A stretch of DNA of 64,000 bases from Deroplatys truncata (Eukaryota > Arthropoda > Insecta > Mantodea > Mantidae): assembly GCA_030765065.1 (NCBI GenBank), contig CM060986.1:73463573-73527572 (forward strand), given 5' to 3'. The position numbers were made by a program, and so were the translations under genes. The notes below the pieces were generated by a model. The model was not told the DNA's origin. It saw only the letters and a list, made by a program, of their open reading frames with translations, and did no database searches. Below are positions 47,750 through 58,739 of this stretch, one piece after another (position 1 is the stretch's first letter; the number at the start of each line of letters is the position of its first letter).

Positions 47750-49010
47750 GAATCTTAATCATGGCCTCATATTTCATTAATGTATATGGGTTTAGGTGCA
47801 AAATGAGTTTTAAGTAATATCACTTATATTCACTTTCATCTGTCATGTTAAACAGATTTCATGTCATATACATCATCTGTAGATGTCCATACAAAACATG
47901 GGATACTTTACAAGTGACCTTCAGACCCCACATACATGTACATTCATGTCAACAGTTACAGGCATTTAACCAAATTTACATACTAGTAATTACAAATTTG
48001 CAACCTTGTAAAGCTCTCTCCTTGAAACTGCAAATAATAATGAATCATAACAGATTCCAGCAAGCACTGAAAAATTAACACAGCGCACATAGATGTCTGC
48101 ATAATGTTTACGTGTTAATCACTTCCAGTTTAAAACTTAACAGACCAATTAAACTATATTATATTTTCAATATAGCCTCATTTTAATCTCCCTCCATCAA
48201 ATCTTTCTCTTTGTATTCATGCCGGCACAAGATAAGTGCCTTCAAAACAAGATTTGGAGCTGCACTTCATTGGTCAAGCATATAAACTTTCCAAATCACC
48301 AATGACAAAATGCTCAAGAATTTGTTTACACAATTCAACTACCTTCAGCTTTCTAAATAATAAAAAATACACTGAATTTAATGCATAAAAATGATCTAAT
48401 GGCTTTAAGAGGTAAGGAGCGATCAAACTGGAGAGACATTACAGCTAGGGTTTGACTATCAAAATAGGATGTTAGTTTTAAAGTATTTAAAACAAAACAG
48501 AGAACTTTCAAACCGTTTGTACTAAAACTAGAACTTCAGGAAAACATTAAAGGAAGCATACAAGTCATATGTCACTATTTAGGAAATTCTTGAGATATTT
48601 ACGACACAAAATACTTATTCTATTTAAAGCAGACATGAAACAACAGGTTTGTTCCAACATCAGTTGCTGAAGTTTGAGGAAATGTATTAAAGACATTCTT
48701 ATGACATGAATTCCACTGTGTCCGCATAATACTGCTTTCAAGCATTCCAACAAACTTCTGGAATCAGTATGCAGCAAATGGCATGTACTGATTCTAAATG
48801 GCAACCAATACCAAACCAAGCTCATGCATTAGGCTATTGCGAAGCTGAACCATCAGAGTGAGTTGAATTGATTCTACAAAGATTGGATATGAAAATATTT
48901 TTGATAAATAAGAGAAAAGATGAACTACAGAAAATGGAAAGATTCACATCCTCAGAATGCTAGGAGATTATTAATTTATATTAATTTACAAGCCCATAGG
49001 AATATGCAGA
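47750..49010. other. Intron sequence, nothing recognised
   Basis: No family motif. The 86-codon minus-strand ORF near 48565-48825 shows only a chance TDSRSL resemblance to RNase H. Confidence 0.45.
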
Positions 49011-49014
49011 TCTA

Positions 49015-49720
49015 AAACTATTGTGTGGTCCAAACCTCCTGATGTTTCACGAGAATCAATACAATACACCTACATTGTTTACAATTTTTACTCTGCTTCG
49101 GCAGAATGTTTCATATTTCTGGTAAATGACATTATAACTTTATAAATGCCGGAACAGAGCCTATGTCTGAAAGAACCGAACAGCAATATTATACAAAAGT
49201 TTAACTCAAAACTGAGCTATCTACAATCCTTCACTACTCATCTTGTTTTTTGTTACTGTCCGCCAAACCTCAAATGCTTAACCTGGAGGAAGTTATGGTC
49301 GCATATATATCCTCGTTCTATATACCCTCTTTTACCTGTTAAAGAATTGCTTCAAACAATGCATAGCTTTTGTGTGAAGGAATGTTTCTTGAACTGGGAG
49401 CTTTGAATACTATTTCTAGCAATTTGAACATGTCTTAGAGCAGACACTATTTTGTAAAAATTGCATACATTTTGGTTCATCAAAATGTGAAAACATAATG
49501 GCCTATTGATAACATACAAAAAGTTACTTAACAACACCAACATATTTATTGCTATTATTTATGACATAACTACAACTAAAAGTCTTGATTAAACATCATA
49601 AAAGTTAACTACAAAAGCTGTACTGTCCATATGAGGCATCACACCACTGCTATTCACAACGGTTATATTAGAGGCCACACCTCAAATGTCAGGAGGTTTG
49701 GAACCCAATAATAATGGGGT
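49015..49720. repeat. Possible 0.7-kb element with short inverted ends
   Basis: GGTCCAAACCTCCTGATGTT (about 49026-49046) is matched in inverted orientation by the segment at about 49680-49703 (reads GGTTCCAAACCTCCTGACAT). The right end (49615-49715) also matches 56890-56985 inverted, so a dispersed repeat is likely. No coding content. Confidence 0.5.
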
Positions 49721-49910
49721 TAAGCTAGGAATTGGCATTGAAATCTCAACATAACCTACATAAGGATACAGAAAGGAAGTTTTGTGCTAATAAAGCTATA
49801 ACAAAACAGTTTTAAGGATTTGATCCTCAGAATTAAAGAGAGAGGGAGAGAGAGAGAGTGTGTGTAAAAGGCACACCTTTCCCAAATGTCAAATCATACT
49901 TGTTTTTGCA

Positions 49911-51990
49911 TTTAAAATAAAGAGAGTTGAAGGTTGTTACACTACATCACTAAAATGTTCTTACTTGAACGTGTTTCGGGTGACGGTTTGCTCCCATCGT
50001 CAGCATGTTTTCAACTGATTTTGCTGGTTATTGTCTGGGAAATATGTGTGGCTAGTGGTGTTCTCTGGTGCTGGGCGACGGTAGTTCAAAATTTATTAGG
50101 TGATTACTGTGTTTGATATGTATTTTTTCCCAGATGTCCAATTCATTGCTGCTGTTGATCGGTTTTAAGAGTTTTATGTTTGGAGTGACTTCATGGTTTG
50201 AAGACCAGAAATGATGTGCTACTGCTGATTTATCCGTCTGTTTTTGGTAAATGCATCTCATATACTTGTGGTTTTTGTTGTCTGAGTAAAGTAGTCGTTT
50301 GTTGGATGTATTTCTGTCTTTCAAACATTTTTATCTTCTTATCTGTTGTTTTTTTCTGGTATCCATTCATAGTGGCTATGTGGATAATGTGTTGGTATTC
50401 TTTCTGGTATTCCTCTTTCTCCAATGGTATATGTATTAACCTGTTTGTAATACTATTTAAAATTGCATGTTTGTGCCTTGTAGGATTGTAGCTATTGTTT
50501 TTAATGTAATTTTCTGTGTGAGTTGGTTTTCTGTAAATGCCGAACGTTAGTTTGTGTTTGCATTATTTCTGATGATCCTGATGTCTAGGTAAGGTAATAG
50601 GCCATTTTCTTCTTTTTCTATTGTGAATTTTATAGATCTTTTTTGTAAATTCAACAATTTCAAAGCATCTTCTGAAAGTTTTTTTGAACAATAGAAAAAT
50701 ATCATCTACATAGCAATACCAGGTTTTGAATAGATATGGGAAAGATTTAGTAATATGGCATTCAAAATGCCTCATATATAGTTCTGCTAAAACTGGTTAA
50801 AGGGGGTTTCCCATAGTTAGGCCTGTGGTTTGTTTAAAGATTTTATGGAATGAAAAGAAATTCGGGTCCAGACATAATTTTGTTAGTTTTAAGTAATCTT
50901 CTGTTTGTGCTATAGGTGTGCCATTTTTTAATATCAAGTTTCTAGGAGTGGTAATAATTCTTCTTTTGGTATGCTTGGGAAGAGTGCAGTGACATCAAAT
51001 GATACCATCATATCTGTGGGTGATATATTTATATGTGAAAGATGCCTGGTTAATTCTAATGAATTTTTTTTTATACTTAAGACTTTAGAACACAAGCATG
51101 GAGTTGAAGGTATTTGAAAGCCATTTTGCTAGTTTATATGTGGGAGAGTTTATGTTGTTCACTATGGGCCTCATTTTGTTGCCAGTTTGTGTATTTTTGG
51201 TAGTGCATATAACCTAGGTATGGTCGGGAAATCTGGTTTAATTCTGGATTTTTCAGCTTTTGTTAATGTTTTGGAGTGACTTGGTGCATTCTTTTAATGG
51301 ATTTTTGTTGATTTCTATGTACTCTAGGTTATGTAGTAATTGCATAACCCTAGTTTCATAATCTTCTTGGTCTAATATCACTAATGTGTTTCCTTTGTCT
51401 GCTTTGGTGTATACTACAGGCATTGACTTCAGAGATTTGATAACTTTTTGAAGTGGTATGTAGTGGTATTTTTAGGCTTGTATCTGGTCCAATATTGGTT
51501 CACACCATGATTTTATTGTTCTTTTTTTATCATTATCTGTTAGGTGATTGGAGGCTATTTCAATATCAGCAACGAAGTTTTCTGTATTTTTGGTGAAGTT
51601 TATACAGGTTTTTAAGCGATTGTTCAAGACAGATAACTCAGTGCTGGTGAATGATTCTTTAACTACATATTGGCTTGTTATGAGTTCATTGTTCTGGTTA
51701 TGTTTATATGTTGCCTTCCATTTTTGGTTATGTCTAGGGGATTTTTTTCCAGTGTTCCAGGGAGTTTTTTTGTTTGAATATTAGGTTGTTCAGTTTCTTT
51801 TTTAGTTTCATTGTTTTCATTTTCTTGCTAAGTATCGTAAGGAAATTTGACTGTAAATTTTCCCATAAGGGTTGTCCTAAAACTTTTTGTTTTTTGCATT
51901 CCTGTGCTGTTCTTTAAATGCTGTTTGTGGATAAACTAACTCATTCTTTACTATTTTGTTTTCCTTTTTTAATTTCTTGCATCGATTACA
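49911..51990 (-). mobile_element. Penelope-like element, copy 2 (RT + deleted endonuclease + tail)
   Basis: Minus strand, 5' to 3': KADKGNTLVILDQEDYETRV, RLYALPKIHKLATKMRPIVN-like text with a frameshift, TDMMVSFDVTALFPSIPKEE, KQTTGLTMGNP, and WYCYVDDIFLLF (RT catalytic YVDD at about 50701-50712). Then a basic linker, KYMRCIYQKQTDKSAVAHHF and LDIWEKIHI with the endonuclease Glu. The GIY...YIG core itself is missing: about 60 codons lie deleted between the linker and KYMRC. Tail 49911-50023 carries a hammerhead-like core. Retroelement that reverse-transcribes at telomeric or broken ends; this copy is dead. Confidence 0.92.
49973..50003 (-). ncRNA. Hammerhead-ribozyme-like core in Penelope tail (copy 2)
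   Basis: CTGACGA (50003 down to 49997), GGG...CCC stem, GAAAC (49977-49973), then a possible cleavage triplet GTA a few bases on (TTCAAGTAAG). All of the universally conserved core bases that I can place are intact. Confidence 0.6.
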
Positions 51991-51999
51991 GTACAAAAG

Positions 52000-52605
52000 G
52001 CATTATGCAATCTTCATTACTGTTTGATAGTAAATAGTACTCTTCAAGCAGATGTCAGAGATATAAGAGCAGCCAGACAGGTGTTACTTTTATTTTCTAA
52101 TACTAAACTTGCCTTACACAGTATTGAAAGTGTATTTCAAAACTGTAAAAAGTATGTATGGGTTTTCCACACACCCTATATACTGAACTTAAACTTTTAG
52201 GAAAGCAAAAGTAGTAAAACTCAATCTCTTTTATAGGTTGCCAAGTTCTTTTGGTTAATGCTCCTGAATTGCATTGAACAAAGTCTTTGCTGCCACTTAC
52301 TAATGTTAATGCAATGATTCATCACTTGACCGATGCAAGCACAGATTTTTTAAAGTTAAGACTAAAGCGTTATTGTGGTTACCAAGATGGTTCAATCATC
52401 TTAACATTAGGATTAACACTTTAGAAATAAGTTATTGACATAATGCTCTCATGGCACTGCCAATCACAGCACTCAATCTCGAATTATGAAAGTAAAGGGT
52501 TTTCACATTATATTGAGTTGATTCATGCAGTGTACTTATTGTACATTACTGTTAGCATTTTACAACTCGGCAATGGCGATACACAGGGTATAATCATTTA
52601 AAGTA
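52000..52605. other. Intron sequence, nothing recognised
   Basis: No feature seen upstream of the Penelope frame; a 5' copy of its tail repeat is not evident. Confidence 0.45.
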
Positions 52606-52609
52606 GATA

Positions 52610-52850
52610 TTTTTTTGTCCCACGTTTGTGCGCCAATTTGAAGTAGAATATTTGTTGGTAGTTGGAAGATGCTTCATGTTTATCTGCACAACGTATGGGA
52701 GCCAATTTGTCGCGGTCACTTTATGTTATCTTATTGCTGAGCACCTGTTATTGTATTACTAGTTTGAATTTTGGGTTATTTGTCCTCCGGCTAGCTATTA
52801 TTGTTTATTTACACTACAATCACTCTGGCATTTAGTGTTGTGATATAAAA
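52610..52850 (-). mobile_element. LTR/primer-binding-site fragment
   Basis: Minus strand has AATTGGCGCACAAACGTGGG (about 52615-52636), close to the primer-binding sites at 21115 and 54812. TGTCCTCCGGCTAGCTA-like sequence is shared with the 21270 region (TGTCCTCCAGCTAGCTG on the plus strand). Only a few hundred bp remain. Confidence 0.45.
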
Positions 52851-52859
52851 TACTGCGTC

Positions 52860-53995
52860 AAGCTGAAAACAGCAATTGCAAATTACTTAAAATCTATAAT
52901 CAAAGAGATCTTAATTACAGGTTTTGAAATACATTAAAGTGGGTAAAGTCTTCAAGAAAATGTTAAGTATTTTCAAATCTTGTTTTAAACAAGTGAGTTT
53001 AATACTATTTATCTACATTACCTTTCATAAATTGCATATGCGAACCTATTAGATTCCTTAACTAGTGGAACATTAAAACCACATGCTTGTAGTGGCTAGT
53101 GCTGCCCCCTGAATTTCCATCCCTAGTGGAACCTTGGTTACACGAGAGATGCAGAATAACTTCTTAATGGCCCTGTATTAAACAATCTGATAACGTGGTC
53201 CCCACCAAATCAAAATGTTCATCCCGAGTTAAGAAAATCAGACTGTATATGAATATACCTGCATTGGCTATGCTGTACAATGGTTCTTTAAGATTAAGAT
53301 GCAATGAGGCACAAAATATTTTATGTGCTTTTCTTCACCACAGATATTAAAGTTGAAGAATATATAATATTGCTCAACTGAAAATTCAGATTCAACAATA
53401 AAATTTATGGATAACAGCAGAATAGTGAAACCACATGCAGGTCTACAGAAATACCACAAGTGAATACATGTGATAAATAACTAGATGATACACCTGAATG
53501 TTGGACTTCAGACTAGAAAAGTGCACTTTATGAAAAGTGGGAAAGGGGGGGGGGGGAAGACTGGCTAATTGTAAACGGCATGGACAAATCAATGCAAGGT
53601 ATAGGGTAATGTTTAGTATAGGGTTTGATATCTCATTGATTTGAAATCTAACTTATGTTTACTTGTGTTAACTATTCTTTCTTCCATTTTCAGTTAACTT
53701 TTGGTTAACTGTCAACTGTTTATTTAGGTAGTTACTGTTTTTTCAATTTTTTGTGTTGTCATAAAAAGAGTAATTTTGTAAAGCATTATACATTCAAACC
53801 AGAGCAAGTTCACAGTAGCCATATGCATGTACCAGCTCTATCAAGGGAACAAAGGAATCATTCAGGGACAAATTTCCACTTTGCCCAATGTCAGCAAAAA
53901 GCAGCATTCAAGATTTAATGAGGAAATAGCATGCGACTGGACCCGTTGCACAAGCACCATAGAACAGAGTGCCTTCTGTCAAGAGACTTCAATTT
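52860..53995. other. Intron sequence, G-run
   Basis: A G-rich tract lies at about 53540-53558. Nothing else recognised. Confidence 0.45.
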
Positions 53996-53999
53996 AAAA

Positions 54000-54770
54000 A
54001 CAAAATCTGATATGTGTTACATTCATATAACTTTCTTCACCAATAACAAATTCATATATATCCGTTATATGCTATAATATTCACATGAAGAGTGATTCCT
54101 CTATCCAAATTTTGTTACTCATATTTTTTAGGCTAGGAATGCTTTAAGTAAAACATACAGACAATACTCAAAGGTTCGTGTTAACAAGCTCTTGTGATGT
54201 AAAGAAAAGGGGAGGCAAGAATCACAAACTTTCAAGCATATCAGATAGATGATACTCAGGATGGAATATTTAAAAAACAGTTAACACTATGAAAATAATA
54301 ACACAAATTGTGTATTCTAATGAACTTTACATTTTTTCTTAAACACCTTTAATCTATATTTTAATTATAATTCAAGATTATACAAAATTGAATCAAATAA
54401 AGGGGACTTCATAGATTCTTCCCTGCAATTCAAGATATAAATTTTTTTTGTCATGTAAGTATCTTAAAATAAGGTACTTTAATCAAAATCATCAGAGGCA
54501 TTTTGAGAAAATAAAACATAACACAAAATTTTCCATGTTGGATAAAAAAGACAATGAAAGCATCTCATCCCTTTTATATATCCATGTGAAGGATAGCTTG
54601 GTATGGGAAGTATTTTCTTGAAAATCTTCTTGTCACATCCTTGGAAGATGCTGAACTTAAATACCAAGTTTGGTAAATAATCAACCTTTTGCTTTTGAGT
54701 TATGCTGTTCAGACATTCTCATGTTTTCCTGAAGGTTTTTTTTTTTGCTTTCTGCACTATTTTGAAGAAA
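54000..54770 (+). mobile_element. Foldback/long-TIR family, diverged copy h
   Basis: Left AATCTGATATGTGTTACATT, middle ACAAAATTGAATCAAATAAA and ATCAAAATCATCAGAGGCAT, right TTCTTGAAAATCTTCTTGTC, GGAAGATGCTGAACTTAAAT and ACCAAGTTTGG. The right terminal repeat itself is cut off near 54740. Confidence 0.65.
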
Positions 54771-54799
54771 GGAATTGTTTATTTATTTTAGCTCCACAT

Positions 54800-55795
54800 A
54801 TGGAGCTTGTTACGCTCCACGTATGGGCGCCAATTTGAAGAAAATTTGTTTGTAACAGTAATTTGCACCACGCTTGAAGAAGATGTATTTCTATTACGAT
54901 GTTTGCAACACGCTTTGGACGTCAATTTGAAGTAGTTTATATTGAAGGAGTGGTATTATATTTCAACTGTTGGGGAGCCGAACACTTGAAGTAGTTGCAA
55001 TCTCATGTATAGTAAACAGTTTCCGGTAGCCTTCGCCCCAAATATACTTTCAGGTGCCTTTGCCCCAAGTTTAAAAAAAATATTAACTTTGTAATTTGTT
55101 TGTTTCTTTAAGTATTAAATATTTAAGTTTGCCTCGGCTGCGACAGTATTATTGTTACAGACATGGAAGTCTTGGCAGGGCGTGATGCGACAAGAATGTA
55201 GGCTTACAGAGATTTTTAAGTTTTAATTCACTCCTTTTTATTAATCCTTGACAAAAATTAAATAGCACTTCACTGATATTGAGAACTGTGAGATTCTTTT
55301 GTTTAATTACTTGTACTTTTTAACACGTAAACTTATTTTTCGTCTCACACGAATACGTATTATATTTCTCTAGACGACGCATCTTGCATCCGGTTACTAT
55401 CACGGTCTGCAGGCAACTGACTTGATTTCAACCGTCTAAACTTGTAAATTTCTGTATTTCAAGTCTCTGATTGGCTAATCCTAGTCCAATAGAATACCTT
55501 CATTTAACTAAAGCTTTTTCCGGTTGTTGATTGGCTATTTTTAAACTGTCTCAAAATTTACATTATTGCTGCTCTCATAATGACTAGTAGCATTTAAACT
55601 CTCAAACTCATTATTGCCTCAAGGTTACCTCATTGTTAGCAACGTTTAACTTATTATTCTCACAGCTCCTACATTATTAAATTACGTACTGCAATCACAT
55701 AACATTATTACATATGGATACAATAATATAAACATTTGCAATGACTGTTACATACATTTTACAAATTATTACATACACATTGCTTCAAGGTGGGC
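54800..55795 (-). mobile_element. LTR-retrotransposon remnant with primer-binding site
   Basis: On the minus strand CCAAT boxes (in TTCTATTGGACTAGGATTAG and GCCAATCAG) are followed by a TATA-like AAATATAATACG and, 3', AATAAAAAGG. Then comes AATTGGCGCCCATACGTGGA (about 54811-54832), a good match to the general retroelement primer-binding site. The possible LTR start is TGTAACAGTC near 55750. No gag or pol follows, so this is a solo-type LTR with leader. The same layout appears at 21100-21790. Confidence 0.55.
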
Positions 55796-55947
55796 TGTTA
55801 TTGAATTTACATATTATATAATTTAATTGAAATTATTCAAGTGTTAAAAATACTGCCTCAATTCAATGAAAAAGTAGTCCATTTCATGCAAAACTTTGAT
55901 ACCAATATTTCACCAGAAATACATGTTTCAAGGCTTTTTAGAAAAGC

Positions 55948-55949
<2 letters not shown>

Positions 55950-55996
<47 letters not shown>

Positions 55997-56001
55997 CGCA
56001 T
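55950..56001. repeat. (GT)n(GC)n microsatellite
   Basis: About 19 TG units followed by CGCGCGCGCGCATGCA. Z-DNA-prone purine-pyrimidine alternation. Confidence 0.95.
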
Positions 56002-56098
56002 GCATAGATCTCATTACAGCACACAATTTAAGCACACTAAACATTTTTGTGGTGTTAAGCATTTCCAAGATATTCTTTGCTATTGGAAATGTTCAAAT

Positions 56099-56392
56099 AA
56101 AATAAATTGAATTTTATTTATGGATGCTCTGTAACCACTATGGTTCTTAGCATTCCATTCTATATTGGGCATGAAAGACCAGAAATTTTGCTCAGAGACG
56201 CCTTTATCAGGCTTGAGGTTCTTATACATGCCGTAAACCTACGACATGGGACCACCAACTTTACTTCCCATCTGAAGGAAGCCACACTAAGGATTTTTAC
56301 GCCCAAAGAAAACCATTGTCCTCTGTCGGGCTTGAACCTGTAACCTCAGGAACCAGAAGTTAACATGGTACGCTTAGACCATGGAGGACGAC
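56099..56392 (-). mobile_element. tRNA-derived SINE, copy 1
   Basis: 294 bp flanked by the 12-bp target duplication AAATGTTCAAAT (56087-56098, 56393-56404). Read on the minus strand, the tRNA-like head has box A TGGTCTAAGCGTACC and box B GGTTCAAGCCC, followed by a body with GGGCGTAAAAATCCTTAG, CCTCAAGCCTGATAAAGG and GGTCTTTCATGCCCAATA. The tail is AAATAAAATTCAATTTATTT. Non-coding; it relies on a LINE for movement. Confidence 0.9.
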
Positions 56393-57152
56393 AAATGTTC
56401 AAATGCTTATATTTATTTTTAAGTGGTAAGTTGCTATTCGTCTTTTCTCGTAGTCATGCAAGGAACATAAATTTCAAAACCAACACACAGCAATCCATTT
56501 TTTAAAAATCTGACAATCACTTTAGCCTACTGTATACTCTTATACTTACAACAAAAAGTGTAAATGTATTATCTCAATGAACAAGAAGTAAACAGAAGAA
56601 CTCGATTTTGTAAGAATAATTGGTAAAAGAATGAGCATATAAAGTCATGTGAATGCAACACAGATTTTCTTTTAATTCGGGAACCTCAAAATGTGTATTT
56701 CCAACAAAATCTCAATATCAAATTTTTGGGTGGAATACAATACTTCCTCTACTTACTATAGGTGAGCAGTAGAGAAAGTAAACATTTTCTGGCGAAATCT
56801 TGATATAAAATTTTTGGGTGCAATACAATTCTTCCTCTACCCACTATAAGTAAGCAGTAGTAATTATTAATGAAATAATGACTATTATGTGAACCAAAAC
56901 TCTTGATGTTTGAGGTGTGTCCACTAATACGACACTAGCGAATAGTAGGAGTGCGGCATTGCCTCATACGGACAGTACACCTCGTTGCTGGTAAAACTCT
57001 AATTGCAATATCATGTGCACATATGCGGATTTCATATTTCAGAAAAAGAGCAAGTAGCTAGCATAAAAGGCGAAGTTTTCCTGAACAAGTGCAAAACAGA
57101 ATCACATTTTTACACCCAATGTTTCGCCATTAATTTATAGTTATCTTTTGTG

Positions 57153-57368
57153 ATTTAAAATAGAGAGTTGAGGGTTGTTACACTACATCACTATGATATT
57201 CTTACTTGAACGTGTTTCGGGAGACGGCTTGTTCTCATCGTCAGCATTTTCTCTCAACAGCATTTGAGAGAAAATGCTGACGATGGGAACAAGCCGTCTC
57301 CCGAAACGCGTTCAAGTAAGAATATCATAGTGATGTAGTGTAACAACCCTCAACTCTCTATTTTAAAT
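57153..57368. repeat. 216-bp near-perfect palindrome of Penelope-type tails
   Basis: Arms 57153-57257 and 57264-57368 are 105-bp inverted repeats with two mismatches by my count, around the 6-nt centre CAGCAT. Each arm is one Penelope-type tail (ATTTAAAATAGAGAGTTGAG...) containing a hammerhead-like core: right arm CTGACGA at 57277-57283 and GAAAC at 57303-57307, left arm on the other strand. Confidence 0.95.
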
Positions 57369-57419
57369 TATGACACATCACTGTTACCAGCTTCTAAATC
57401 TTCAAAATTAGTCAATCTT

Positions 57420-58735
57420 TTGTGATGTTTAAACGGAGACTTTTTGTTATAGATATGCTGGTAATAGTAGCAAATCCATTGCTGTTATAGTTATTTTATA
57501 TTGTTATGTCATGGACAATTATCACGTATTATGTGCAATTCCCCAAGTCCTAAATAAATCTAGAAATAGTTATCCCACGAGGTTTCCTAATACAGCTACA
57601 AAAATGTCATGAAAATACTTTCAAAACCATCTGACGCAGCTCTAGAAAACGTTTTTTTAATAAACTTCATGTATGGTTTTGTTCTACAGAATAATACCAT
57701 TGGAAAACCAATGTGCATAATGCCGAGTCCTAGAATCAAGCACGCATCCGTTACATGAGACGAGCGTGTTGGGCTTGTCATAACATTCAACACCTCGTTA
57801 CATGGAATGCACTACAAGAAGAACAACAAAAAAGCTGTATAAAGAATAATCCAACTGAGAATTTAATCAAAGAATCACCAACTTTCATCACATGCTCGAG
57901 GAAGCATCAACAATGGAATTCACTGAACCATTGATGCAATAGCTCAAGGTTAAAAAAGTATTGTTAAAACATTGACAAAGCAAAAATACTGCTGGTGTAC
58001 TTTGTAGAGCGCACTTGATGGAAAGTTAAGCGACTCAGTTGTGAATTCAACTGCGTGTAGCCACTCACTTCTTACAGTGATAGTGTCCTAGCATTTATAA
58101 AGTTCACTCGTTCATGAAAATGTTGCTTAGTAAGCCCAGTAGCACAAGTGGATATAGCATTAAATTTAGGGATATCGTCTTCACTGGTATTATTTCTTCA
58201 AAAAGTAAGCCAAAAAAAAAAAAAAACCCCGCAAAATCCTAACTTCATGAAATGTCAAGAACTTACGACTGAGGCGTGCTCATTAAGTACACCAACTGTT
58301 TGACGTGTGCATATGGAAGCGAGAAAGGATATGCCGTTAGCTGTGCCACTTGAATAACAAATGATGCATAGAAAGGTATGGGTTTTTACTTCTCTATTTG
58401 TGTATTACATTTCCATTATTGTGTCTCTTCTTGTTTTCTTGTAGTTTATAAGTGAACAATGCGATGGCATTTATAACAAACGCGTAATGTTCTGACGAAG
58501 GGAAGTTTGGCAAATGCGTGGGCAATCCGTATTGATTGTCACTTCAAGAGATTTGGACCGCACAATAGGGGTACTTGAAAGTCCGCTGCAAAATTGGCTC
58601 AACAGATCTACATGAAGAGAACTTGTGGACATGTACTGAAAGTGATAAACAAACAAACTGGAAGTGAAACACAGTGAAGCGAAATAACTTATTTAGTTAA
58701 CATTGAATTGAAATTAACACTTAATGTTTCACTAA
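57420..58735. other. Intron sequence, nothing recognised
   Basis: The first 50 bp (57369-57420) match 14735-14786 inverted and belong to the palindrome's repeat. The rest shows no feature. Confidence 0.45.
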
Positions 58736-58739
58736 CTTT

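Larger units (their letters stand above)
55840..56780 (-). mobile_element. Foldback/long-TIR family, copy i, split by a SINE
   Basis: The left terminal repeat (ATTTCACCAGAAATACATGT, 55905-55930) mirrors the right one (AAATGTGTATTTCCAACAAA, then GGGTGGAATACAATACTTCC). The interior matches copies d, e and g. A SINE sits at 56099-56392. An extra terminal-repeat copy follows at 56780-56860. A long (GT)n/(GC)n tract has grown inside at 55950-56000. Confidence 0.75.

Noticed and set aside
48565..48825. RNase H-like fragment (TDSRSL)
   Set aside because: Only one short motif, with no second active-site motif and no neighbouring RT.
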